Origin: Candidatus Babelota bacterium
Lineage (GTDB): Bacteria > Babelota > Babeliae > Babelales > Vermiphilaceae
Direction: 5' to 3'
NCBI GenBank assembly: GCA_029262595.1
Contig: JAJCZB010000028.1
Coordinates: 1 to 44,712 of the forward strand
DNA length: 44,712 nt
Shown here: positions 8,952 to 16,383 of the stretch, piece after piece
Layout: each line of letters opens with the position of its first letter
Numbering within the stretch: the first letter of the stretch is position 1
Made by a program: the position numbers and the translations under genes
Notes under the pieces: model-generated
What the model was told of the DNA's origin: nothing
Database searches by the model: none
What the model saw: the letters and a program-made list of their open reading frames with translations, nothing else

Positions 8952-10469
8952 ATGGAAAAAAATAATATTGATTTGGTCTCGTTGTTTGAACAATCACTGC
9001 GTGATCTTCCTGAAGAAAAATTAGAAGAAATTGGTATTGTCGTGCAGGTAGGTGATAATATTTGTCGCGTGCATGGGCTTTCAAATGCGGTGTATCATGA
9101 ACTGATTGATTTCGAGGGTGGCAATCAGGGAATTGTGATGCAGCTCGATGAAGATACCGTTTCTATTTTTCTTTTGCACAGCACAATCCCGGTAAATGAA
9201 CGTGAAGTGGCAAAGCGAACTGGCAGTGTATTTAAAACGCCGGTTGGCATGCATCTTTTAGGCCGCGTGATTAATGCAATGGGCCAGCCCATTGATGGAC
9301 TTGGTGAATTAAAAGTTGATGATCACTGGCCGATTGAGCATGAAATTCCAGGAATTATAGATCGCTCTCCGGTTAACCAACCATTAGAGACTGGCACAAT
9401 GGCCGTTGATGTCTTGGTTCCGATCGGAAGAGGGCAGCGTGAACTCATTATTGGTAATCGTAATACCGGAAAAACGTCATTAATCGTTGATACGATTTTG
9501 CATCAGCGCGATCAAAATATGCTGTGCATTTATGTTGCCATTGGCCAACGCCAAGCAAACATTGCCCGCTTGGTTCGCCTACTGCAAGAAAATGGCGCAC
9601 TTGATTATACCGTTATTATCAGTGCAGAAGCGAGTGAGGCGGTATTGAATCAATACTTGGTACCATACGTTGGTTGCACGCTGGGAGAATACTTCAGAGA
9701 GCAGGGGCGCGATGCATTAGTGATCTATGATGATTTAAGTAATCATGCGGTTGCCTATCGTGAAATGTCATTGCTTTTGCGCAGAGCTCCTGGCCGTGAA
9801 GCATATCCTGGGGATGTTTTTTATCTCCATTCCCGTTTGCTTGAGCGCGCAGGAAAATTGGCAACAGGAAGCTCACTGACTGCGCTTCCGATTGTGCAAA
9901 TTCAGAGCGACGATATCACTTCATATATCCCTACGAATTTAATTTCCATTACAGACGGGCAAGTATTTTTAGATACTCAGCTTTTTAATCAAGGGATTCG
10001 CCCTGCGGTGAATGCAGAGCTTTCTGTATCTCGTGTAGGAGGCGCTGCGCAGACCAAGGCAATCAAACGTATGACTAAAGCGTTACGGCTTGAGCTTGCG
10101 CAGTATCATGAGCTTTTGGATTTTGCACAGTTTGGCACGGAACTTGATGAAGTAGCCAAAAAACGGCTTGCGCGCGGTGAACGAGCGATTGCTCTTTTAA
10201 AGCAGCCGCAATACGTAACGTACAATTTTGTAGATCAAACGTTGATGCTCTTTCTTTTGCGCTATGATTTCCTTGAAACAGTGAAAGTGCCACATGTGCA
10301 CGCGTTTGTAACGCAGTTTGTTAGCTACGTTAAATCCGTCTATTACGAAGATATTTATCGCGTTATTCTCGAGACCACCGATCTTTCAGATGAGATGATT
10401 GCTCGCCTGACAACGGTGGCTAAAGAGTTCGGCAAGCTCTTTGTAGCTCCTGAGAATAATGGGGTATAA
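8952..10469 (+). CDS. atpA: ATP synthase subunit alpha
   Basis: A 505-residue alpha subunit of F1 (family about 500-510). The N-terminal beta domain includes [16 protein letters not shown]. The P-loop region reads GNRNTGKTS instead of the usual GDRQTGKT; the essential Lys and Thr are kept. The family motif [17 protein letters not shown] carries the arginine that reaches the beta-subunit catalytic site. [15 protein letters not shown] is also typical. TGAGG lies close before the ATG. Gamma, beta and epsilon normally follow alpha but do not here: a tRNA and then an unrelated methyltransferase come next, so the F1 genes are split across the chromosome. Confidence 0.96.
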   Translation: MEKNNIDLVSLFEQSLRDLPEEKLEEIGIVVQVGDNICRVHGLSNAVYHELIDFEGGNQGIVMQLDEDTVSIFLLHSTIPVNEREVAKRTGSVFKTPVGMHLLGRVINAMGQPIDGLGELKVDDHWPIEHEIPGIIDRSPVNQPLETGTMAVDVLVPIGRGQRELIIGNRNTGKTSLIVDTILHQRDQNMLCIYVAIGQRQANIARLVRLLQENGALDYTVIISAEASEAVLNQYLVPYVGCTLGEYFREQGRDALVIYDDLSNHAVAYREMSLLLRRAPGREAYPGDVFYLHSRLLERAGKLATGSSLTALPIVQIQSDDITSYIPTNLISITDGQVFLDTQLFNQGIRPAVNAELSVSRVGGAAQTKAIKRMTKALRLELAQYHELLDFAQFGTELDEVAKKRLARGERAIALLKQPQYVTYNFVDQTLMLFLLRYDFLETVKVPHVHAFVTQFVSYVKSVYYEDIYRVILETTDLSDEMIARLTTVAKEFGKLFVAPENNGV

Positions 10470-10470
10470 T

Positions 10471-10499
10471 TTGCCGATTGTATAGTTGATCGCTATACT
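10471..10499 (+). promoter_or_regulatory. Promoter of tRNA-Arg with an overlapping inverted repeat
   Basis: TTGCCG, a 17-base spacer and TATACT lie 26 bases before the tRNA. The inverted repeat GTATAG (10480-10485) and CTATAC (10493-10498) overlaps the spacer and -10. It may be a weak hairpin ending the atpA message or an operator. Confidence 0.5.
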
Positions 10500-10525
10500 A
10501 TATAGCATCACTTCACATCTTATTT

Positions 10526-10599
<74 letters not shown>

Positions 10600-10602
<3 letters not shown>

Positions 10603-10626
10603 ACCTACGCCAAGGCTACGGTTGGC
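10600..10626. repeat. Type 4 short palindromic repeat (GCCAAGGCT core)
   Basis: CCAACC, a GCCAAGGC centre and GGTTGG form a near-palindrome that begins in the CCA end of the tRNA. Related GCCAAGGCT units occur at about 18615-18652, 28155-28194 and 34153-34199, each in intergenic DNA. The rest of 10627-10721 holds no recognisable feature. Confidence 0.5.
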
Positions 10627-10721
10627 AGGTCTTTAGTCACCCACGCGCTTCTTTATAACTTAGGTAGTTCGGAAGCGTAAATACGAACCTTAAGCGACCA
10701 ATATTCGAAATGGAGTTATAA

Positions 10722-11696
10722 ATGCCTTTCAACGTTTTTTCATTGATTAAAACCATATTGTTGGCACGCGCGTTATTTGTTTGTGCCGATCTCAATATTG
10801 CTGAACATCTTGCATCTCGACCAATGTCCGCAGCAGAAATTGCATCGGTTACACAGCAAGACCCTCAGTCTTTACAGCGTTTATTATATTTTCTTGAGCT
10901 TCATGAAGTGTTTGATCGCAATGAAGATGGCGCATACAAGCTCAATGATTTTTCTTGCCGTTTGTGTGCAGATCACCCTCAAACTGTAAAATCGTATATT
11001 TTGCATGATGATGAAACTCGATGGAACTGTTTTGGTCATTTGGGGTATTCAATTGAGACTGGCAAAGCAGCGTTTGATGAGCTCTATGGGAAAGACTACT
11101 TTGCCTATTTGAAAAACGATCGTTTATTAAGTGGACGATTTAACGATGCAATGACGACTCTTTCAAAATCTGAAAATGAACGTATTGCTCAAGGGGTATC
11201 ATTTCATGGAGTCGTTGCAGATATTGGTGGGGGCAAAGGGCATTTAATTGATGTTATTGCCAAAGAAAAAACGATTGATCAGGGAATTTTGTTTGATCTT
11301 CCTGAGGTCGTTGAGCAAGTAGACAATCTTCATGCATCCTGTACAACAGTAGCGGGTTCTTTTTTTGAGAAAATTGGGGTGAATGCAGATATTTTTATTC
11401 TTAAGCGAATTTTGCATGATTGGGATGACGAGCAAGCATTGGCCATTTTACAACAAGTGAGCGCTGCAATGCATACAGATACAAGGCTGTATATTTGTGA
11501 AGGCATTCTTGATTATTCCAAGGATAAGCAATTGCTTGCGGCGTATGATTTAGTATTGCTTTCTATTTTTCAAGGGCGCGAGAGAACAAAAAATCAGTAT
11601 GAAGTATTGCTGAAACAAGCAGGACTTTCCATAGTTACTATTCATCATATTGATGACATTATGTGTGTAATGGAGTGTAAAAAAATACAAGAGTAA
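10722..11696 (+). CDS. SAM-dependent O-methyltransferase (Methyltransf_2-like)
   Basis: A 324-residue protein with an N-terminal winged-helix dimerisation domain (residues about 1-90: LFVCADLNIAEHLASRPMSAAEIASVT) and a C-terminal Rossmann methyltransferase domain. The SAM-binding motif is VADIGGGKGHLID (about residue 167), the acidic loop is FDLPEVVEQV, and the family's catalytic-region motif is KRILHDWDDEQA, where the His is usually the base. Relatives methylate small phenols, carotenoid or polyketide hydroxyl groups; the substrate here is unknown. The gene stands alone between the tRNA and a strong terminator, with GC content like its neighbours. Confidence 0.82.
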   Translation: MPFNVFSLIKTILLARALFVCADLNIAEHLASRPMSAAEIASVTQQDPQSLQRLLYFLELHEVFDRNEDGAYKLNDFSCRLCADHPQTVKSYILHDDETRWNCFGHLGYSIETGKAAFDELYGKDYFAYLKNDRLLSGRFNDAMTTLSKSENERIAQGVSFHGVVADIGGGKGHLIDVIAKEKTIDQGILFDLPEVVEQVDNLHASCTTVAGSFFEKIGVNADIFILKRILHDWDDEQALAILQQVSAAMHTDTRLYICEGILDYSKDKQLLAAYDLVLLSIFQGRERTKNQYEVLLKQAGLSIVTIHHIDDIMCVMECKKIQE

Positions 11697-11718
11697 AATG
11701 TATTGGGTTAAATAAGTG

Positions 11719-11753
11719 AGCGGGTTGCTGTTTTTTCTGAACAGCAACCCGCT
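11719..11753 (+). terminator. Rho-independent terminator after the methyltransferase
   Basis: A perfect 14-bp stem (AGCGGGTTGCTGTT with AACAGCAACCCGCT) around a 7-base loop, followed by TATACTTTT. It starts 22 bases after the stop codon. Confidence 0.8.
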
Positions 11754-11827
11754 TATACTTTTAGCGTGTATGGGCTCCATTGGGTGATTTTTTATGATTT
11801 CTCAGAAAAGCGCTGCGGGTCATGATG

Positions 11828-12004
11828 TTATGTCGAAGCTTCACGAGAAGGCGGACCAAAATATTTTTGCGCCCGCTCAATCAGACGATCAAATTCATGC
11901 ATGTTCGCCGTCTCATCCGCTTGGCCGCGAATAAAGGTAATACCTAAGATGCCGTGTGCTTTGGGGGCGACTCCTACTTTTTGCAATAATCCCTTATACT
12001 TCAT
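11828..12004 (-). pseudogene. Orphan 3' fragment of the DAO-like oxidoreductase gene
   Basis: The minus strand of 11856-11969 matches the 3' end of the intact oxidoreductase gene (13600-13713) over 114 bases, with about 11 mismatches counted by eye and no gap. In frame it encodes APKAHGILGITFIRGQADE through RAQKYFG, then a different tail to a stop at 11828. Upstream the similarity ends abruptly, and the remaining frame back to an ATG at 12004 is unrelated. It has no FAD domain, so it is a remnant, not a working gene. With the intact copy it forms direct repeats around the toxin-immunity genes. Confidence 0.85.
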
Positions 12005-12043
12005 CTGGCCAAAGAGAAGCTTTTTGAAAAATGAGGAAAAGGG

Positions 12044-13048
12044 ATGAAGAAAAGAGATTCGGTTTTTCTGTGCGGTGTATTGTTTTGGGTATCACATTTG
12101 CAGGGTCATGGTTTTGGCCATGCAACTCCTATAAAGCGTGATCGTGTATCGCAAAGTGCTGAAACTATTTTTCGCACTGGTCGTAAGAAAATAGTATTTG
12201 TATCCAGTTATGACATTGTTACACATCGCATCGTCTCTACTCCGATTCAATCTGTTGGGCAGAGTATATGCAATTGTTATGTTCGCATTAGTTTAGATCA
12301 AAATCCTTTCCATGATATTTCCTGTACTCCGAGTCAGGAGTTTTATGATGCTACTACCAGCCAGTGGATTCCTGCATGCCAGATACAAAAAGGGATTGAA
12401 CTAGTTGGAGCATACGGTGTATATGCAGTGCAAGCGATACAGTTTATAAAACGGCCCTTAAAGATGTATGCACTAGAAGTCAAAGGTAATCACAACTATT
12501 TTGTCGGAGCACACGCACTTTTAACGCATAATATGTTGTTCCCGGCAGTAACCATTAGTGTAAGCGCTGCATTTGGAGCAGGCGCGGCGGTAGGAGGTCA
12601 AGCGGGAAGTTTCTTGGGCCCCATTACGTGTGCTGGCGGTATAGTGCTTGGTGGCATAATTGGCATAGCTACTAAGGCAATTATTAATAAACGGAAGCTT
12701 TCGTATCGATTGCATTTTGACGTTGAAGAGGTTGAGCGATTGTTTTTAAGAAATGAAAAAAAAGAAAAGGGCGATGGTAAAGTAAAAAATATTAGTGGTG
12801 AGGACGATAGTGATTTGAGAGAGGGTGGGCTATCCAATAAAGAAGCTCGCAAAAAAGCAAAAGAATGGGGATATAAAGAAACTAAAGATGGAGAGTTTGG
12901 ATCGCGTGGAAAACTTAAGTTTATTAAAGGAAATAGTATTATTAGTCCTGATCGAGATGGTCATAATGGAGGCCATTGGAAAGAATACAATAGAAAGAAT
13001 CGCCGTATTGGCACATTGGATCATAATGGAAAAAGGATAAAAAGTTGA
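12044..13048 (+). CDS. Secreted Hint-like polymorphic toxin with Ntox21-like C-terminus
   Basis: A 334-residue modular protein. Residues 1-20 are a signal peptide. Residues about 60-163 look like a Hint (hedgehog/intein) domain: a CTPSQEFY...W.PACQIQKG block, then MYALEVKGNHNYFVG and a terminal LLTHN at 163, where such domains cut. Residues about 165-215 are Gly/Ala-rich and hydrophobic, likely membrane-inserting. After a charged linker, residues about 265-334 (ARKKAKEWGYKE, FIKGNSIISPDRDGHNGGHWK) match what I remember of the Ntox21 'toxin C-terminal domain'. The next gene overlaps the stop and looks like its immunity protein. No block A Cys is visible, and the TxxH His is Gln, so self-cleavage may be impaired. 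The 3' half is AT-richer than its surroundings, suggesting transfer. Confidence 0.75.
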   Translation: MKKRDSVFLCGVLFWVSHLQGHGFGHATPIKRDRVSQSAETIFRTGRKKIVFVSSYDIVTHRIVSTPIQSVGQSICNCYVRISLDQNPFHDISCTPSQEFYDATTSQWIPACQIQKGIELVGAYGVYAVQAIQFIKRPLKMYALEVKGNHNYFVGAHALLTHNMLFPAVTISVSAAFGAGAAVGGQAGSFLGPITCAGGIVLGGIIGIATKAIINKRKLSYRLHFDVEEVERLFLRNEKKEKGDGKVKNISGEDDSDLREGGLSNKEARKKAKEWGYKETKDGEFGSRGKLKFIKGNSIISPDRDGHNGGHWKEYNRKNRRIGTLDHNGKRIKS

Positions 13049-13515
13049 TTCGTATGAATAAATTTAAAATAGAAACCATTAGTGATAAGCCAAAAATAAT
13101 AGATGGTCTGCAGTCACATTGGGGGCGTATTACAATAGGCGATTTTTCGGAGCGCTTTGTCATGCCGATAGATAGCTGGACATTAGATCAATACAAAAAA
13201 CAATGGAAAGAGGGGCTTGAAAGATTAAAAAATAATGATACTTCTTGCCTTGTTTCTAGAATTGAAAATATGCATACTCCTTATCCTACTATTGAACTGT
13301 GGGATCTTTATAAAGTAGGAGATACTGTTTTTTTTCAAAATTCTTTATTGATAAATGAAACGCTTAAGGATTCAAACTTGAAGCTTTCTAATTTTAATTC
13401 TCAATCTTGTTATGACTATATCAATACTCCTAGGCAAACCATTACCGAAGATGGCGACGAAATATCTGAGTGGAGTATTAGTTTAAAAGATTTTTTAAAT
13501 TCAATAGCGAACTAA
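13045..13515 (+). CDS. Probable immunity protein for the adjacent toxin (CdiI-like)
   Basis: A 156-residue soluble protein without signal peptide. The blocks HWGRITIGDFSERFVM, QYKKQWKEGLERL and DTSCLVSRIE, with a later VFFQNSLL, match my memory of the immunity family paired with Ntox21/CDI toxins. The reading frame opens at a TTG (13045) overlapping the toxin stop as TTGA, with GGA six or seven bases upstream; an ATG at 13054 is the alternative. Coupling to the toxin ensures co-production. Being cytoplasmic while the toxin is exported fits protection of siblings. AT-rich like the toxin C-terminus. Confidence 0.75.
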   Translation: MIRMNKFKIETISDKPKIIDGLQSHWGRITIGDFSERFVMPIDSWTLDQYKKQWKEGLERLKNNDTSCLVSRIENMHTPYPTIELWDLYKVGDTVFFQNSLLINETLKDSNLKLSNFNSQSCYDYINTPRQTITEDGDEISEWSISLKDFLNSIAN

Positions 13516-13586
13516 AAATAATGAGTTTGAATGTTTTTTGGAAGGCTATTCTGTAAATGTTTATCCGCAGGTTGATTAAATAGTAA

Positions 13587-14654
13587 TTATTTTGTGGCGC
13601 CAAAATACTTTTGCGCCCGTTCAATCAATCGATCAAACTCATGCATGTTTGCCGTTTCATCCGCTTGGCCGCGAATAAACGTAATACCTAAGATTCCGTT
13701 TGCTTTGGGAGCGTAATAGAGAAGCGTATCTCGCGTCCATCCGCGGGGATCTTCCTGCGCAACGCGTACATTAATCATATACTGCAGCTCGCTCATTGGC
13801 GGTTGATTTTTGAGTGTAATCAGGTGGCCTTGCACCGGCACGATACGTTTGTCTCCACTAAAAAGGGGTGCGCTTTTTCCCGCGCAATTAAAAACAATTT
13901 CTTCTTCAATCTCATCGAGTGATGTGACGTCTTGCTGCACAATCGAAATGCCAAGTCGTGCTGCTTGCTTTCGCAACTCGCGCATGATATGCGACGGATT
14001 GATAAAGACGGTTTTATATTCCATCACGTCATACTGTTTACCATTACCAAAATCGATCAATACGTTTTCAGGTGCGGCAACTAATCCTTTTTTAATATAC
14101 GGCCCAAATCCCGGATCGATTTCATGATCAAAGTATGCAGGCAATAGTTTTGATGCATCATATATATAGGGGTGCGTGCCGTGAGCAATTTCCAAATACG
14201 CTGCATATGATTCCATGCCAACGGATAAAAACTGTGCGCGTTCTTGATCGGTAGATGATTTGCGTGGACGTGGAAAGAAAAATCCAGCAGCTCGATCAGA
14301 AGGCAAATTACTCGTTTCTTTTGCCGCAATACGCACATCATGGCCTTTGCGCGCAAGCTCAATCGCCGTGAGCAGCCCATAGCATCCCGCGCCAATCACA
14401 CAGATTGGTTTGTTTTTATACGATGGGTTTGATTGCAATTGATCGTCTAATTGCCGTATTGATTGTGGGACACTACCAAATAAAAACGTCCATCCCGCGC
14501 CGCCGTGCCCATAATTATGGCAAACGATTTTTCCATCTTTCAATTCACTCGTAATCTGAAAAATACGTTCGCGATGCGTGCGAATGCAGACAATTTTTTC
14601 TTCAATATGATCGGGAGAGATGGAAGGTGGCGTGAGGTATACTATGCGAGTCAT
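13587..14654 (-). CDS. FAD-dependent D-amino-acid-oxidase-like enzyme, apparently circularly permuted
   Basis: A 355-residue oxidoreductase. The FAD-binding Rossmann motif ICVIGAGCYGLLTAIELARKGH begins at residue 84, not at the N-terminus. Residues 46-56 read HNYGHGGAGWT, which in ordinary D-amino-acid oxidases is the C-terminal FAD-contact motif, and residues 20-45 before it resemble the strands that normally precede that motif. The C-terminus ends shortly after GILGITFIRG. The order of parts is therefore permuted. RAAGFFFPR after the Rossmann part fits the family's AAG segment. The likely reaction is FAD-dependent oxidation of an amine or amino acid. It lies downstream of the purN-kinase pair, beyond a terminator, and carries the parental copy of the 3' fragment at 11.9 kb. 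Confidence 0.75.
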   Translation of the reverse strand: MTRIVYLTPPSISPDHIEEKIVCIRTHRERIFQITSELKDGKIVCHNYGHGGAGWTFLFGSVPQSIRQLDDQLQSNPSYKNKPICVIGAGCYGLLTAIELARKGHDVRIAAKETSNLPSDRAAGFFFPRPRKSSTDQERAQFLSVGMESYAAYLEIAHGTHPYIYDASKLLPAYFDHEIDPGFGPYIKKGLVAAPENVLIDFGNGKQYDVMEYKTVFINPSHIMRELRKQAARLGISIVQQDVTSLDEIEEEIVFNCAGKSAPLFSGDKRIVPVQGHLITLKNQPPMSELQYMINVRVAQEDPRGWTRDTLLYYAPKANGILGITFIRGQADETANMHEFDRLIERAQKYFGATK

Positions 14655-14680
14655 GAGTGTGTGTCTTGTAACGGGGTGTA

Positions 14681-14709
14681 AAAAATGCCGTGAGCTGTGG
14701 TGCTCACGG
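14681..14709 (-). terminator. Rho-independent terminator of the purN-kinase operon
   Basis: On the minus strand an 8-bp perfect stem (CCGTGAGC with GCTCACGG, 14688-14709) and a 6-base loop are followed by CATTTTTA. It lies 16 bases after the kinase stop. Confidence 0.7.
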
Positions 14710-14725
14710 TATTGAGTATACCATA

Positions 14726-15433
14726 CTATTGGGCTTTCCGTATAAATTCCTCAATTGCACGTATCGTATTAGAAATGAACGAAGCATTTTGGCGCATATC
14801 TTCATTACACTCCAAAACCAAAACCGGCACATCAGCAATACCCTCAGGGCGATTGTGAATGAGCATCTGCTCATGCCCTTCATGGAGCGTGTGCCAATAG
14901 GTTGCATCAATTCCCGCTTCTTCTTTTCTGCTGCGCGTGCAAATGCGCGCAAAGCTTATTTCAGGATCCGTTCGTATATATATAATGCCACTCGGTTTTG
15001 GAAGGGCGGGAGAGATTGCGCCAGAAAGTTCTCGATAGAGAATGCCTTCCAGTGGATGCAAGAGTCCGCTTTTTTCATCAGCGTAGCAAAATGCATGCCC
15101 TGAAAAGAGTGATCGATCGCTCACAATAATACTATCGGGAAAATCAGCAATCGCTTTTTTAAGATTCTTAATATGAAACGCATAATACAGAAGATTAACC
15201 GTGAGCCCCCATCGCTCTTGATTGTCATACATCATCTGTAGTGCATTAATGCCGTTCGTGCTTTGCACTTGCTGCACCGGCTCTTCAAGCATTACAAAAG
15301 AAGGGTTCTTTTTGGCAAGCGCACGCGCAATGGTTGTTTTTCCGGATCCAGTATTTCCTTCAATATAAAAGATGGATGGGGTGCTTTCTATGGCGAATGT
15401 GAAACAGCATAAAAATACTACAAAATGTTTCAT
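14726..15433 (-). CDS. Deoxynucleoside kinase with N-terminal export signal
   Basis: A 235-residue dNK-family protein. The P-loop EGNTGSGKTT is at residues 25-34, the DRS motif is VVSDRSLFSGHAFCY, and the lid is CTRSRKEEAG. Unlike the kinase at 6.4 kb it begins with a signal-like segment (MKHFVVFLCCFTFAIESTP) immediately before the kinase fold. I place the start at 15433, eleven bases after the purN stop; a longer frame exists but would overlap purN and lacks a site. If the signal works, the kinase acts outside the cytoplasm, possibly in the host vacuole or cell. An uncleaved membrane anchor is the alternative. The preceding purN gene has a similar signal, which makes chance less likely. Confidence 0.82.
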   Translation of the reverse strand: MKHFVVFLCCFTFAIESTPSIFYIEGNTGSGKTTIARALAKKNPSFVMLEEPVQQVQSTNGINALQMMYDNQERWGLTVNLLYYAFHIKNLKKAIADFPDSIIVSDRSLFSGHAFCYADEKSGLLHPLEGILYRELSGAISPALPKPSGIIYIRTDPEISFARICTRSRKEEAGIDATYWHTLHEGHEQMLIHNRPEGIADVPVLVLECNEDMRQNASFISNTIRAIEEFIRKAQ

Positions 15434-15443
15434 GCTTATTTCT

Positions 15444-16211
15444 CTATGCTTGTATTGCAGGTGGCATTTCTGGCATGACGACGCATCGTGCCGGGCCACC
15501 TTCATCACTCTTATCTACTACGTGCATATGTCCTAACGCAATGTGTTCAATTACCCATGGGTATAATTGCCACTCAGCTTGGTGCGTTTTTTGCTCAAAG
15601 ATTTCGCGCGTATCGTTAGGCTGTTTAATGAATGGATTCTGCGCAATAATTGGGCCAGTATCCATTCCTTCATCAACGATATGCACTGTGGGTCCCGAGA
15701 CAGTGACGCCATATTTCCATGCATCATCAATGCCAGTGTCTCCCGCAAACGAAGGAAGCAGGGTGGGATGAATACTGATCACACGATTATGAAAATGATC
15801 AAGAAAATCTGCATGGATAATCACCATAAATCCTGCGCCGCATACGAGCCCATTGTCCGGAGTAACGCCGTGCTCTTTGAGTGTAGCAATCATTTCTTGC
15901 GCATACTCTTTGCGACGTGCTTCTTTTTGCTCACTCGTCATACTTCTAAACACTTTCGCAGGGAGCCACACTGCCGGGACGCCATGCCGCTGGGCGCGCT
16001 CAAACACTTTTGCAGATTTACGATTACAAATGAGTACCGCCGGCTCAATAATGCCTTTGTGCTCTGGCTGCTCAAAATAGCGCCAAATCGCCTCAGCATT
16101 CGATCCGCTTCCCGAGGCCAGAATTGCCACCTTCAAGGGGGCATGAGGTGAGAGCGTTGATGTGATGGCCAGGAGGCTCAAAAGGGCTGCTTTGATCGAG
16201 AGATTTTGCAT
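15444..16211 (-). CDS. purN: PurN-like formyltransferase with N-terminal export signal
   Basis: A 255-residue protein whose residues 27-225 match phosphoribosylglycinamide formyltransferase: VAILASGSGSNAEAI (28-42), CGAGFMVII, SIHPTLLPSFAG, and HIVDEGMDTGPII with the catalytic Asp. The first 24 residues (MQNLSIKAALLSLLAITSTL) form a signal-peptide-like segment absent from ordinary PurN. The catalytic Asn just before IHP is Ser here (residue 146, codon AGT), while His148 and the Asp are kept. PurN uses 10-formyl-THF to formylate GAR in purine synthesis. The altered triad and export signal suggest a modified role, or loss of activity. It is the first gene of an operon with the exported kinase ten bases downstream. 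Confidence 0.85.
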   Translation of the reverse strand: MQNLSIKAALLSLLAITSTLSPHAPLKVAILASGSGSNAEAIWRYFEQPEHKGIIEPAVLICNRKSAKVFERAQRHGVPAVWLPAKVFRSMTSEQKEARRKEYAQEMIATLKEHGVTPDNGLVCGAGFMVIIHADFLDHFHNRVISIHPTLLPSFAGDTGIDDAWKYGVTVSGPTVHIVDEGMDTGPIIAQNPFIKQPNDTREIFEQKTHQAEWQLYPWVIEHIALGHMHVVDKSDEGGPARCVVMPEMPPAIQA

Positions 16212-16331
16212 AGGTGTTCCTTGTATATAAGGGAAAGTTGCTCAAGCACTGGGGCGCACTCTATCATAGGTGTGTGTAAAAAGTAAGATGATTTAGCTCA
16301 AAAAGAAGCGTCCCGCTAGACAAAACAACCC

Positions 16332-16360
16332 TTGTTTATTACTATGAGTAAAATTACTAT
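16332..16360 (+). promoter_or_regulatory. Possible promoter of typA
   Basis: TTGTTT, a 17-base spacer and TACTAT end 23 bases before the typA start, giving a short leader that contains the GGGGGGA ribosome-binding site. Confidence 0.4.
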
Positions 16361-16383
16361 TCACCATTTTGGGGGGATTCCCG

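Noticed and set aside
11828-12004. A real small gene (58 codons, minus strand)
   Set aside because: Most of it is the duplicated end of the oxidoreductase gene; it lacks any complete domain and the upstream part has no similarity.
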